DNA from: Candidatus Falkowbacteria bacterium CG02_land_8_20_14_3_00_36_14
Lineage (GTDB): Bacteria; Patescibacteriota; Patescibacteriia; Patescibacteriales; UM-FILTER-36-11
DNA: 19,343 bases
Assembly: GCA_002781265.1 (NCBI GenBank)
Contig: PETS01000133.1
Span: forward strand, 1 to 19,343
Reading direction: 5' to 3'
Of this stretch, positions 1 through 7,154 are shown one piece after another (within the stretch, counting starts at the first letter, position 1; the number at the start of each line of letters is the position of its first letter). A model generated the notes under the pieces. It was not told the DNA's origin. It searched no databases and saw only the letters and a program-made list of their open reading frames with translations. Position numbers and translations under genes: made by a program.

Positions 1-407
1 ACGGGCATAATTAAGCTTTGGCTGAAATTATTGTATAATAATTTTTTATCAAATAAATCCAACATTAATATAGTTAGCATTTCCCCTAAAATTTCTGATA
101 AATCCTTGATAAACCGATATTTTAAATTTTTTACCAGTTTAGCGATTAGCGCGTCTTCATAACTGCCAAAAGCCCAAACGCCGTCAAAATAATATTTTGG
201 CTGGCAATTTGAACAAATTTCTCCCCGGCTATTTTTTTGCCGGCAATTAAAACAATACTGGCTGTTTGGCAGTTCAACGCGCGCCAAGCATTCCGGGCAC
301 AGCCATTTTCCTTCAACATTGCAAATTAAGCAGCTGATAGGAAAAAATAAATCTAAAAAGAATGCCTTTATTTTTACGGCATTCTTTATGATTTTATTAT
401 TTATCAT
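1..407 (-). CDS. comF: ComF family protein, N-terminal part (cut by window edge)
   Basis: This is the N-terminal ~135 residues of a ComF-type protein; the phosphoribosyltransferase half lies beyond base 1. Reading down from the ATG at 405-407, an amphipathic start (FFLDLFFPISC) leads into four CxxC pairs (CLIC, CPEC, CFNC, CSNC). That is the double zinc-ribbon of ComF. It is followed by FDGVWAFGSYEDALIAKLV and a LKYRF motif, which family members show just before the transferase domain. ComF proteins are linked to DNA uptake, where they are thought to act with the ComFA helicase on the cytoplasmic side. An in-frame ATG at 411-413 is an alternative start; the one at 407 is preferred because a weak AGG lies at a usable distance. 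The gene begins about 15-21 bp after the upstream stop codon, so it probably shares the T4SS-like transcript. A 10-bp hairpin lies inside its first codons. Confidence 0.85.
   Translation of the reverse strand, partial: MINNKIIKNAVKIKAFFLDLFFPISCLICNVEGKWLCPECLARVELPNSQYCFNCRQKNSRGEICSNCQPKYYFDGVWAFGSYEDALIAKLVKNLKYRFIKDLSEILGEMLTILMLDLFDKKLLYNNFSQSLIMP
357..387 (-). terminator. Terminator-like hairpin inside the 5' end of comF
   Basis: A perfect 10-bp inverted repeat (AAAGAATGCC at 357-366, GGCATTCTTT at 378-387) encloses an 11-nt A/T loop. On the minus strand the second arm runs into TTTTTAG, resembling a short intrinsic terminator. It lies over codons ~7-16 of comF, so it could attenuate comF transcription, end part of the T4SS-side transcript, or be coincidental. 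The U-run is short, so termination is uncertain. Confidence 0.4.
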
Positions 408-427
408 TAACATTGCCTGTAAATTAA

Positions 428-1060
428 TTAATTCCGACTATAAATTTTTTCCTGCCAGTTCGCTTCGTCCACTTTCCAAACTTCTTTTTCTTTTATAAAT
501 TTTAATATTATATTTTGATAATAATTTGCTATATTTTCCCTGCCTTTGGTTTCGCTTTTCTTGGTAGATACCAAAATTTCGGCCGTGCCTGAATTTTCAT
601 CAAATTTTTTAATTTCTGATGAAATGGATTTGGTAATAACGCCAAAATAAATACTGCTGTCAATATTGATTTCCCTTTCCCGGCTAATATAATTTTCAGA
701 CCAAGCTTGCATTTTGGCGCTCATAAATATTTTTAAATCCTCTAAGTTGCCATAATTTGACTGGTTGGAAAAACTGCCGAATCTTTCCGCGAAAGATGAA
801 GACTGCCTTTTTAAATCCTCTTTCAATTTCTCTTCCGGAGTGGTGGTGGCTGCCGCCGGCTGGCTTATATTTACTATCGCCCCATTCTTTTCCGGCAAAG
901 TAATAGTTTCTGTTGTTTCGGGCAAATTAGCATTATTTGAAGCTTCTTCGGCATTTTTTGGCGGCTCTTGAGAATTATAAAAAAACATAAAATAAATAAA
1001 ACCAATTAAAAGAATTAACCCGATTATGATTATGATAATACCGACTATTTTTCGATTCAT
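428..1060 (-). CDS. Membrane-anchored protein, VirB8-like candidate
   Basis: This is a 210-residue protein with one strong N-terminal membrane helix (residues ~5-28, isoleucine-rich). A low-complexity linker rich in Pro, Thr, Glu and Ala follows to about residue 80, then a C-terminal alpha/beta domain (~85-210) ending in KEKEVWKVDEANWQ. One membrane helix plus a small NTF2-like-looking soluble domain is the architecture of VirB8/TcpC subunits of type IV secretion systems. The position directly after the VirB4 ATPase gene fits that role. No diagnostic VirB8 sequence motif is visible, so the assignment rests on topology and context. The start ATG follows an A/T-only leader without a ribosome-binding site. 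An unrelated anchored extracytoplasmic protein remains possible. Confidence 0.7.
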   Translation of the reverse strand: MNRKIVGIIIIIIGLILLIGFIYFMFFYNSQEPPKNAEEASNNANLPETTETITLPEKNGAIVNISQPAAATTTPEEKLKEDLKRQSSSFAERFGSFSNQSNYGNLEDLKIFMSAKMQAWSENYISREREINIDSSIYFGVITKSISSEIKKFDENSGTAEILVSTKKSETKGRENIANYYQNIILKFIKEKEVWKVDEANWQEKIYSRN

Positions 1061-1099
1061 ATTTTTTGCTTATTTTTTTATTTTATTTGTTTATAATAA

Positions 1100-1153
1100 T
1101 TATATTTCCATATCCCCCAGACCGCTTTCTGGCTGGCTGTCCGCATCGCCTTC
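1100..1153 (-). other. Possible frameshifted acidic tail of the VirB4 ATPase
   Basis: Immediately after the VirB4 stop codon, the other reading frame continues EGDADSQPESGLGDMEI and then a TAA at 1100-1102. This looks like a natural acidic C-terminal tail. Removing one T (base 1154 on this strand) would join it to the ATPase ending SLEK. It may be a real frameshift, an assembly error or chance. A different 25-codon frame starting at the ATG (1153-1155) that overlaps the stop looks less protein-like. Confidence 0.35.
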
Positions 1154-3035
1154 ATTTCTCCAGGCTGTCGGCGAATTCTTTCTTTGCTTCCTCAATTTCT
1201 AAAAGCTGCCGGGGGTCAGAGGTGATCAGCTGGTCTTCGGTGTAGGAAGCCACTACTTTAATGGCCGCATGCCTGGAACCGGCGAAAAAGATGCCTTCGC
1301 CTACTCCGCATTCAAACAATAAATATCTTTCTCCTTCGGTTAAAACAAAAGTCTTCTGCACTAAATCCATGGAAGCGGGAGATTGCTTTAATAAAAGCTG
1401 CAAAGAAGAATTGGTGACTATGGCCTGCCCGTAAATGGAAGTTAAAAAATCATTGACATCCTGGGTAATGGTGGTCACGCCGAGGTAATATTTGCGGCAG
1501 CGCTTGACTAGGGCAAAAATAAATTTCGCGCTGTCTTCATGCTGCATCAGCCACCAAGCCTCGTCAATGACTAAAATTCTTTTTTTCATCTCGCTACGCA
1601 CCACGTTCCAAATATAATTTATAATCATATATATGGCTATCGGCCTTAATTCATCTTCCAAATCCCGGACAGAAAAACAAACCAGCATATTATCCATAAT
1701 AACATTGGTTGGGCTGTTAAAAAGGCCGGAAAAAGTTCCTTCGGTATATTTACGCAATCTTAAAGCCAAATCAGCGCCCCCTTCCATGTCTTCCAATATA
1801 TTCTGCAGATCGCGCATAATCGGCGGATCTATGCTGGATAGATCGCTTTCGGCCGTAATATCTTTTTTAGTATATGTCTCAATCAAGGCCCGATCAATAA
1901 TAGAATCTTCCGCATGGGTTAATTCTCCCAGCATTAGCCTAATCAAGCCTTTAGCCGTAATAACCGCGCTCCTGATTATATCTCCGGCTTTGGAATCATC
2001 TCCGATAGAACGAGGCAAGTCAAAAGGATTAATCTTATTCTCCGAAGATAAAGATATGTTTATATAGGTTCCGCCGACCGCTTCTGATAAATGGCTGTAT
2101 TCCCTTTCCGGATCAATAATAATCACTTCCGTACCCATCATTAAAGAGCGCAATACTTCTAATTTAATGGCATAACTTTTGCCGGCGCCGGAAGTGGCGA
2201 AAACAACCGAATTGGCGTTTTGCAAACTGAATCTATCAAATAAAATCAAGCTGTTATTATGCCTGTTGATACCGTATAAAACTCCATTATCGCTGGTGAG
2301 CTCCGAGGACATAAACGGGAAAGATGATGCCACCGGCGAGGAATTTAAATTAAAGGAAATAAATAATTCATCATTGCCTAGCGGCATGGTTGAATTAAAT
2401 CCTTGCTCCGCTTGAAAGAGCACGCGTTTGGAAAAAACCAAACGGGCGCCGATAATATTTTCCACTTCTTCGGTTAATTTGTCCAAACTCTCTAAATCAT
2501 CTGCGTAAATGCTGACATATAACGCGAATTGAAAAAATTTTTCCGTACCCTGGGTCAAAGCGTCGCGCAAAGCTTCTATGTCGCGCAAAGCGGTTTCGCG
2601 CAAAGGGTCTCTGGCCGCACCCTTTTCCGCGTCGGAAATAATTTGCGCTTCCAGGTTGCCAACTTTATTTTTTAATTGCTTTAATACTATCGCCGAATTA
2701 ATAGGATAAAAAAACATAGAAATATCAAGAGTAGTGCTTAAATTTATAATCGGTGAAAACCAGCCGACGCTGATATACCGCGGATAATTAATAACAAACA
2801 GGGTTCTGATAAATTTCTCTCCCAACCTAAGGTAATTGGAATTGATTTTCATGGCTGAAGGCGCGATTAGATCCCTAACGGTTAAAGTGCCGCGCCGATA
2901 AGCCTTTTCTCCCTCAATCATTTCTTTGGTTAATTCTGTTTCTGCATAAATGCCTTTGGGGGCTGCTAAACTTCCAGCGGCTTTGGCTGCCTGATCTTTT
3001 TTAGCTTGTTTTTTAAATTTATTTAAATTAAACAT
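1152..3035 (-). CDS. VirB4-family T4SS ATPase (C-terminal ATPase protein)
   Basis: This is a 627-residue VirB4/TraC-type ATPase, which powers assembly and substrate movement in type IV secretion at the inner face of the membrane. Walker A is TSGAGKSY (residues ~281-288). An IDPEREY motif (~307-313) and NPFDL (~336-340) follow, both characteristic of VirB4. Walker B is ILVIDEAWWLM (~487-497), followed by a TITQDVND segment. The first ~270 residues match the middle VirB4 region; the extreme N-terminal VirB4 part is encoded separately just upstream (3096-3776, 60-bp gap). Two-gene VirB4 is familiar in CPR genomes and does not by itself imply a broken gene. The neighbours are PrgI upstream and a VirB8-like candidate downstream. 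The C-terminus may have lost a short acidic tail by frameshift. No VirD4 coupling ATPase is in the window. Confidence 0.93.
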   Translation of the reverse strand: MFNLNKFKKQAKKDQAAKAAGSLAAPKGIYAETELTKEMIEGEKAYRRGTLTVRDLIAPSAMKINSNYLRLGEKFIRTLFVINYPRYISVGWFSPIINLSTTLDISMFFYPINSAIVLKQLKNKVGNLEAQIISDAEKGAARDPLRETALRDIEALRDALTQGTEKFFQFALYVSIYADDLESLDKLTEEVENIIGARLVFSKRVLFQAEQGFNSTMPLGNDELFISFNLNSSPVASSFPFMSSELTSDNGVLYGINRHNNSLILFDRFSLQNANSVVFATSGAGKSYAIKLEVLRSLMMGTEVIIIDPEREYSHLSEAVGGTYINISLSSENKINPFDLPRSIGDDSKAGDIIRSAVITAKGLIRLMLGELTHAEDSIIDRALIETYTKKDITAESDLSSIDPPIMRDLQNILEDMEGGADLALRLRKYTEGTFSGLFNSPTNVIMDNMLVCFSVRDLEDELRPIAIYMIINYIWNVVRSEMKKRILVIDEAWWLMQHEDSAKFIFALVKRCRKYYLGVTTITQDVNDFLTSIYGQAIVTNSSLQLLLKQSPASMDLVQKTFVLTEGERYLLFECGVGEGIFFAGSRHAAIKVVASYTEDQLITSDPRQLLEIEEAKKEFADSLEK

Positions 3036-3095
3036 ATTTATAAAAACTGTAAAATTTTTTCATAAACGCCTTTTTTATTATCTATAAAAATATAA

Positions 3096-3776
3096 TTAAT
3101 TTTTAAAACGCATCTTCTTAATATCTACCATCTTTTGGTTAGCCGATGTGGTCGGATTGTAAGTATTATAATAAAGCTCAATCAAACTTTGGGTGTCCAA
3201 TTCTACCGCGTTTAGGCCGATAGATGCCAATCCGGAAATTACATTTTCTACTCTCCGATTAAGCTTGGCCCGGCTTTGCAAGAATTTTTCCTCTTTTAAT
3301 TTTATTATGCGGTTGGGATTAAAAACTTCAATAAAAGAAGATAAAAAATTCTTGCGATCGCTGATTATGGGGCTGTAGGATATGATTATATAAAAATGCT
3401 TGTTCATTATTTTTCCCAAAGCTATCAATTCTTCCAAATATCTGATATATTCGGTTGTTTGCATTTTTAAAAGCTCATTAGTTTGTTCTTTTTCTTTTAT
3501 TAATAAATCGTTTAAATAATTTTCTATATTCAATTCCCGGGATTGAATTACGATTTGCAGGGGAAAATCAATATTATTTAAAAAACTGACATAAGCGGAG
3601 ATAATGGCATTTTGTTCATCTTCGCTTTTTAATGAAAAATTTATACTGGATACTAAAATTACTGACCGCAAGGACCCATCGCGTATAAGCACCGTGTCTT
3701 TCTTTATTTCCGCTATATCCAAATAGCGCTGGGTAGAAGCGCTTACTTTATTTCTTGCTAAATTATTATTGGGCAT
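3096..3776 (-). CDS. VirB4 N-terminal-domain protein (TraC-N-like)
   Basis: This is a 226-residue protein resembling the N-terminal domain of VirB4/TraC ATPases, with no nucleotide-binding motif of its own. The segment STQRYLDIAEIKKDTVLIRDG, then SLRSVILVSSINFSLKSEDEQ, matches the TraC/VirB4 N-terminal region. The C-terminal LDTQSLIELYYNTYNP is the motif with which this module usually ends. A helical middle (~70-150) may mediate self-association. It is sandwiched between PrgI (18 bp upstream) and the VirB4 ATPase (60 bp downstream) on the same strand, so the two products probably form one functional VirB4. There is no Shine-Dalgarno before the ATG. A split caused by a recent frameshift is unlikely, because both parts have clean starts and ends separated by an A/T-rich spacer. 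Confidence 0.82.
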   Translation of the reverse strand: MPNNNLARNKVSASTQRYLDIAEIKKDTVLIRDGSLRSVILVSSINFSLKSEDEQNAIISAYVSFLNNIDFPLQIVIQSRELNIENYLNDLLIKEKEQTNELLKMQTTEYIRYLEELIALGKIMNKHFYIIISYSPIISDRKNFLSSFIEVFNPNRIIKLKEEKFLQSRAKLNRRVENVISGLASIGLNAVELDTQSLIELYYNTYNPTTSANQKMVDIKKMRFKN

Positions 3777-3794
3777 AAATAATGCTGGCTATTA

Positions 3795-4271
3795 TTAAAT
3801 ATTCGCGCTTTTTGAAGAATCTAAAATAATATTACTTCCTTTAGCTTCTCCTTTATAAGCCCCTTGAGTATCAACTATTAGGGATAATTCAGCTAATCTT
3901 GAAGTTATATTCTTGGCTGCGGGCAAATTGCTTTCTTTTATTAATTTTGTTCCCGCCATGTCTTGTTCGCGCTCTATTTCAATTTTTCTAAATGTATAAT
4001 TCCAAACCCTCAAGCTCGGACGGCTTATCGTTTGCGCCAAATTCAAGACAAAAAAATGAAACGGACGGCTGTTAACTTTCACGAACGCGAAGGTAATGCA
4101 AATTATCAAGCTTATAACCGTTAAAAAAATAAACAGGGCAAAATCAGAAATTTTATAAAAAATAGCTATAAAAACCGCTTCCACTAATAATAAAATAAAC
4201 TGCCGGGTGGTAATTGGCCCGATAATTTTATCTTCCACGTCAATAAATTGGGGAACGGTAAATTGCCGCAT
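3795..4271 (-). CDS. PrgI family membrane protein
   Basis: This is a 158-residue PrgI-family protein, the small inner-membrane subunit (VirB3-like in position) of Gram-positive and CPR type IV secretion systems. The N-terminus RQFTVPQFIDVEDKIIGPIT is the family signature: VPQ, then the DVEDKIIGP motif just before the membrane part. Two membrane helices follow (~25-42 and ~45-67). RPFHFFVLNLA and a short basic stretch (WNYTFRKIE) lead into a soluble tail of about 60 residues. It starts 5 bp after the upstream gene and precedes the VirB4 pair, the usual PrgI-VirB4 order. The tail is somewhat long but not abnormal. Confidence 0.9.
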   Translation of the reverse strand: MRQFTVPQFIDVEDKIIGPITTRQFILLLVEAVFIAIFYKISDFALFIFLTVISLIICITFAFVKVNSRPFHFFVLNLAQTISRPSLRVWNYTFRKIEIEREQDMAGTKLIKESNLPAAKNITSRLAELSLIVDTQGAYKGEAKGSNIILDSSKSANI

Positions 4272-4276
4272 AAAAT

Positions 4277-5752
4277 TTAAAATCTTAAGCTTTTATTTAA
4301 ATCCATTATAGCTTCAAATTCTTGGCCGGTTAAATAAATATTATTTTTATCTTTTCTTTCCTCTATTATAGCATTAATCGGCTTGTTATTGCTAATGCTT
4401 TCTTGGCCGATGCTTAAATATAATTTATACAATGGGCTTTGGCGCCAGGCCCTTATCCCCTCTATTTTTTTCCCATATTCTTCCTCTTCCAGCAAGCTGA
4501 TTTTTTCTTTTATTTTTTGAGCAGACAGGAAGGGCTGGTTGTTTATGCGCCTAAAATTAACCAGATTCATTGATCTTAATTCATCTATTGGGCCCATAAC
4601 CCTAGGCATTGACTTTATGTCTTCCATTTTAATCTTGCCGATTAATTCTTTAGGGGGGCGGATATTTATAATACTTGGGTGCTCATCTATCTTGTTATTA
4701 TTTTCCGGCTTGGAAATTATAAAACTGCCGGTAGCTTGCTTTTTGAATTTTTCTTCTTCTATATTTTTTTTAATCGGCGTGCTCTTTGCTATTTTCGGCA
4801 AAAGCGGAGCTAATTCATGGGCGGTATCTAATGTTCTAAAATTTTCATTATTTTTAGATTTTTTTAAACTTTCCTTAAAATTATAGGCAATGTCCCTTAA
4901 GCCAATATCTTTTATTAAATTTGTTTTAAGCTTTAACTCTTCCGGAAGCGGCGGATTTGGTATTGGCTGTCTATCTCCGGAAAAATTTTTCTGATTTACG
5001 TCAGCGGCTGTTTTAATATTTCTTTTCTTAATAATCTGATTGGCGATTAATATAACTTTATCAGTTGATTCCTCGTCAAAAGAAAGCCCCCCTTGTTCTA
5101 TGGGCTTGATTAAAGATTCTCTCGTATCCACTCTATCCCTTATGCCCCTAACATAAGTTCTTATTATAGCTTTAAAGCGGCTGGCCAGCAATCCGCTACC
5201 AAAATTTATTTTAACTTCTTTGATAATTTCGTTTATTATTTCTTCCTTCTGCTCTTTATTAGAATGGGAAATCATGCTGCCGTCCATATTTTTAGCTAAT
5301 TTTCTAATCTCTTCCTCGTCCTCGGCGGAAAAAAAGAAATTGGCTCCGCCTATTTTTTTGTCCGCTATATTAATCTTAGAAATCGGGATAAAAATATCTT
5401 TAGCCGATTGGCTCACCGGCTGTTCTGTCTTTGCGCTTTTAGCTCCCGCCTCCTTAGGAAGCGGAACCTCACCGGCTTTATTAAAATAAGCCGATATTTC
5501 TGAAAAAACTTTTTTATTTAATTCATCCGCCAACGCAGCCGCTTTTATCTGATCTAATTTAAATTCCTGAATAAAATAATTAATCAGATTATTCGCGTCA
5601 ATATCTTTAACCACCGCCTTTATGATGACAGCGGCTAAATTTACATTATATTTTTTTTCTAATCCGGCAATCATGGATAAAACCGCCGGCGTAGAAATTT
5701 TATCCCGCAAATCTTTGGGTAAATTTTTATATTTTTGCAAATAATCAAACAT
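4277..5752 (-). CDS. Conserved-looking protein of unknown function, T4SS-linked
   Basis: This 491-residue, mostly helical soluble protein has no recognised domain. An N-terminal helical module (~1-90: LEKKYNVNLAAVIIKAVVKD) is followed by a Pro/Ala/Lys-rich linker. A second module (~125-245) contains FFFSAEDEEEIRKLAKNM and an arginine-rich RTYVRGIRDRVDTRESLIKP stretch. A Pro-rich linker leads to a C-terminal module (~355-491) with MGPIDELRSMNLVNFRR and a final GQEFEAIMDLNKSLRF. The three globular blocks joined by disordered linkers suggest a scaffold or adaptor. Its ATG overlaps the riboflavin kinase stop codon by 8 bp and it lies 5 bp before PrgI, so it is translated with both. No signal peptide or membrane helix is seen, so it probably acts at the cytoplasmic side of the secretion machine. 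Function is not assigned. Confidence 0.85.
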   Translation of the reverse strand: MFDYLQKYKNLPKDLRDKISTPAVLSMIAGLEKKYNVNLAAVIIKAVVKDIDANNLINYFIQEFKLDQIKAAALADELNKKVFSEISAYFNKAGEVPLPKEAGAKSAKTEQPVSQSAKDIFIPISKINIADKKIGGANFFFSAEDEEEIRKLAKNMDGSMISHSNKEQKEEIINEIIKEVKINFGSGLLASRFKAIIRTYVRGIRDRVDTRESLIKPIEQGGLSFDEESTDKVILIANQIIKKRNIKTAADVNQKNFSGDRQPIPNPPLPEELKLKTNLIKDIGLRDIAYNFKESLKKSKNNENFRTLDTAHELAPLLPKIAKSTPIKKNIEEEKFKKQATGSFIISKPENNNKIDEHPSIINIRPPKELIGKIKMEDIKSMPRVMGPIDELRSMNLVNFRRINNQPFLSAQKIKEKISLLEEEEYGKKIEGIRAWRQSPLYKLYLSIGQESISNNKPINAIIEERKDKNNIYLTGQEFEAIMDLNKSLRF

Positions 5753-6086
5753 ACTCTATGTCTTTTTTAATCTGTTTTATTAATTCGTCTTTATTCTTAA
5801 ATTTTTTTATTTCCCTGATTTTCTTTATAATTTTTACTTTAATATTTTTATTATAAATATAATTGCTAAAATTTTTTATGTATAATTCCAGCGCCATGCC
5901 CTCGGCAAATGTCGGCTTGGCGCCATAATGCATAAGAGCCGAATAATTTTTCTTGGCCGCTTCCACGGCCACTAAATAAACTCCGTAATCTATGGCTAAA
6001 TTTTTTTTGTCTAAATTAGCCGTCGGAAAACCGATTCTTTTTCCCCTTCCCCGGCCGGCAATTACTTTGGCTGCAAAGCTTATCAT
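5745..6086 (-). CDS. ribF: Stand-alone riboflavin kinase (flavokinase domain only)
   Basis: This is a 113-residue riboflavin kinase, converting riboflavin and ATP to FMN. The motif GRGRGKRIGFPTANL (~12-26) is the kinase glycine-rich and PTAN signature. YGVYLVAV and GAKPTF (~56-61, usually G-x-R-P-T-F) follow, then LELYIKNF, which carries the conserved Glu, and a terminal DELIKQIKKDI helix. Bacterial RibF is normally ~300 residues with an N-terminal FAD synthetase domain; here only the C-terminal half exists. The region upstream is already occupied by ribH, so this is a true monofunctional gene rather than a window cut. FAD would then need a separate adenylyltransferase. Spacing to ribH is 3 bp, and the stop overlaps the next gene's ATG by 8 bp. 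Confidence 0.88.
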   Translation of the reverse strand: MISFAAKVIAGRGRGKRIGFPTANLDKKNLAIDYGVYLVAVEAAKKNYSALMHYGAKPTFAEGMALELYIKNFSNYIYNKNIKVKIIKKIREIKKFKNKDELIKQIKKDIEYV

Positions 6087-6089
6087 AAA

Positions 6090-6557
6090 TTATTTAATTC
6101 CGCTTAAGACTGCTATCATTTCTATCAGCGCTTTAGCCGCTTCAAAACCTTTATTGCTTTTATTGTTTTCCGAACGTTTTTTGGCCTGATCTAAATTATA
6201 AGCAGTTATGACTCCAAAAGTAATGGGCAGATGATGGTCAAGCATTACCCTAAGGATCCCTTCCGAGGCTGTTTTGGCCACATATTCAAAATGAGCCGTT
6301 TCTCCCTTAATGACGGCGCCGATGGTTACCAGGCCGTTAAACTTTTTCTTTCGCGCCAAGGCCTGGCATAGTAAAGGAATTTCCAAAGAGCCGGGAACTG
6401 AAAATATTTTTATATTTTTAGAAAGAACTCCGCATTCTTGCAAGGCTTTTTGAGATCCTTTAACTAAATCATTAGTAATATTTTCATTAAATCTGGCTCT
6501 CACAATAGCTATTTTACATTTATGTCCGTCTAATTTTCCAAACTTATTATCTTCCAT
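6090..6557 (-). CDS. ribH: 6,7-dimethyl-8-ribityllumazine synthase
   Basis: This 155-residue lumazine synthase joins 5-amino-6-ribitylaminouracil with dihydroxybutanone phosphate in the penultimate step of riboflavin synthesis. Diagnostic motifs appear in order: ARFNENIT (~20-27), VPGSLEIP (~54-61), GAVIKGETAHFEYVA (~80-94) with the catalytic His in the GETAHF part, DHHLPITFGVIT (~107-118), and NKGFEAA (~138-144). Length is normal. The family assembles as pentamers or 60-mers in the cytosol. It lies 1 bp after ribE and 3 bp before the riboflavin kinase gene, so the three are certainly co-transcribed. The usual RSG/RAG motif is RSENN here, a minor departure. Confidence 0.95.
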   Translation of the reverse strand: MEDNKFGKLDGHKCKIAIVRARFNENITNDLVKGSQKALQECGVLSKNIKIFSVPGSLEIPLLCQALARKKKFNGLVTIGAVIKGETAHFEYVAKTASEGILRVMLDHHLPITFGVITAYNLDQAKKRSENNKSNKGFEAAKALIEMIAVLSGIK

Positions 6558-6558
6558 A

Positions 6559-7143
6559 TTATTTTAATAATTTTTCTAAATATCTGGCTATCATATCCAC
6601 CTCTATATTAACTTTACTGCCCGCTTTTAATTCTGATAAATTCGTTTCTTTTAAAGTATGCGATATCAAGCTTGCTTTAAACCAGTCAGCTCCAGCGCCG
6701 GAAATCGTTAAGCTTACGCCGTTCACTGATACCGAACCCTTGTAGGACAAATATCTAATTATATTCTTTGGAACCTTTATTATTATTTCTTTATATTTTC
6801 CTTTTTTTATTATTTTTTTAACTAAACCGATGCCATCAACATGCCCCATGACGAAATGGCCGTCAATCCGATCGCCGATTTTAATGCCTAGCTCCAGGTT
6901 TATTTTTTCTCCCGCTTTATAATTTATAAACTTGGTTAATCTTAATGTTTCCGGCATTAATTCAACAATAAAATTATCTTTATTGATTTTGATAATCGTT
7001 AAACAAACACCATCGCAAGCAATACTGTCGCCAATTTTTGATTTATTGATATAATTGCCGGCATTAATAGTAAAATGTACTTTTCCGGCTCGCTTATTAA
7101 TCTTTTTTATTATGCCTGTTTTTTTTATTATGCCTGTAAACAT
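6559..7143 (-). CDS. ribE: Riboflavin synthase, alpha subunit
   Basis: This 194-residue riboflavin synthase dismutates two lumazines to riboflavin. It starts MFTGII, as nearly all members do. The two lumazine-binding repeats are clear: repeat 1 (~1-95) with GDSIACDGVCLT, repeat 2 (~97-190) with GHFVMGHVDGIG, KGSVSVNGVSLT and SHTLKETN. Length is slightly short of the usual ~200-215 but both repeats are complete. It lies 11 bp after metK and 1 bp before ribH. No FMN riboswitch can fit in the upstream gap, so expression depends on the metK/ahcY transcript. RibA, RibB and RibD, which supply the substrates, are not in the window. Confidence 0.95.
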   Translation of the reverse strand: MFTGIIKKTGIIKKINKRAGKVHFTINAGNYINKSKIGDSIACDGVCLTIIKINKDNFIVELMPETLRLTKFINYKAGEKINLELGIKIGDRIDGHFVMGHVDGIGLVKKIIKKGKYKEIIIKVPKNIIRYLSYKGSVSVNGVSLTISGAGADWFKASLISHTLKETNLSELKAGSKVNIEVDMIARYLEKLLK

Positions 7144-7154
7144 AAAACTAAGCT

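Noticed and set aside
1633..2067. Open frame of ~144 codons on the plus strand
   Set aside because: Antisense to the VirB4 ATPase core, including its conserved motifs.
4539..4886. Open frame of ~115 codons on the plus strand, hydrophobic
   Set aside because: It lies wholly inside the 491-residue gene on the opposite strand; its hydrophobicity mirrors the Lys/Glu/Asn-rich coding strand and it has no leader or family signal.
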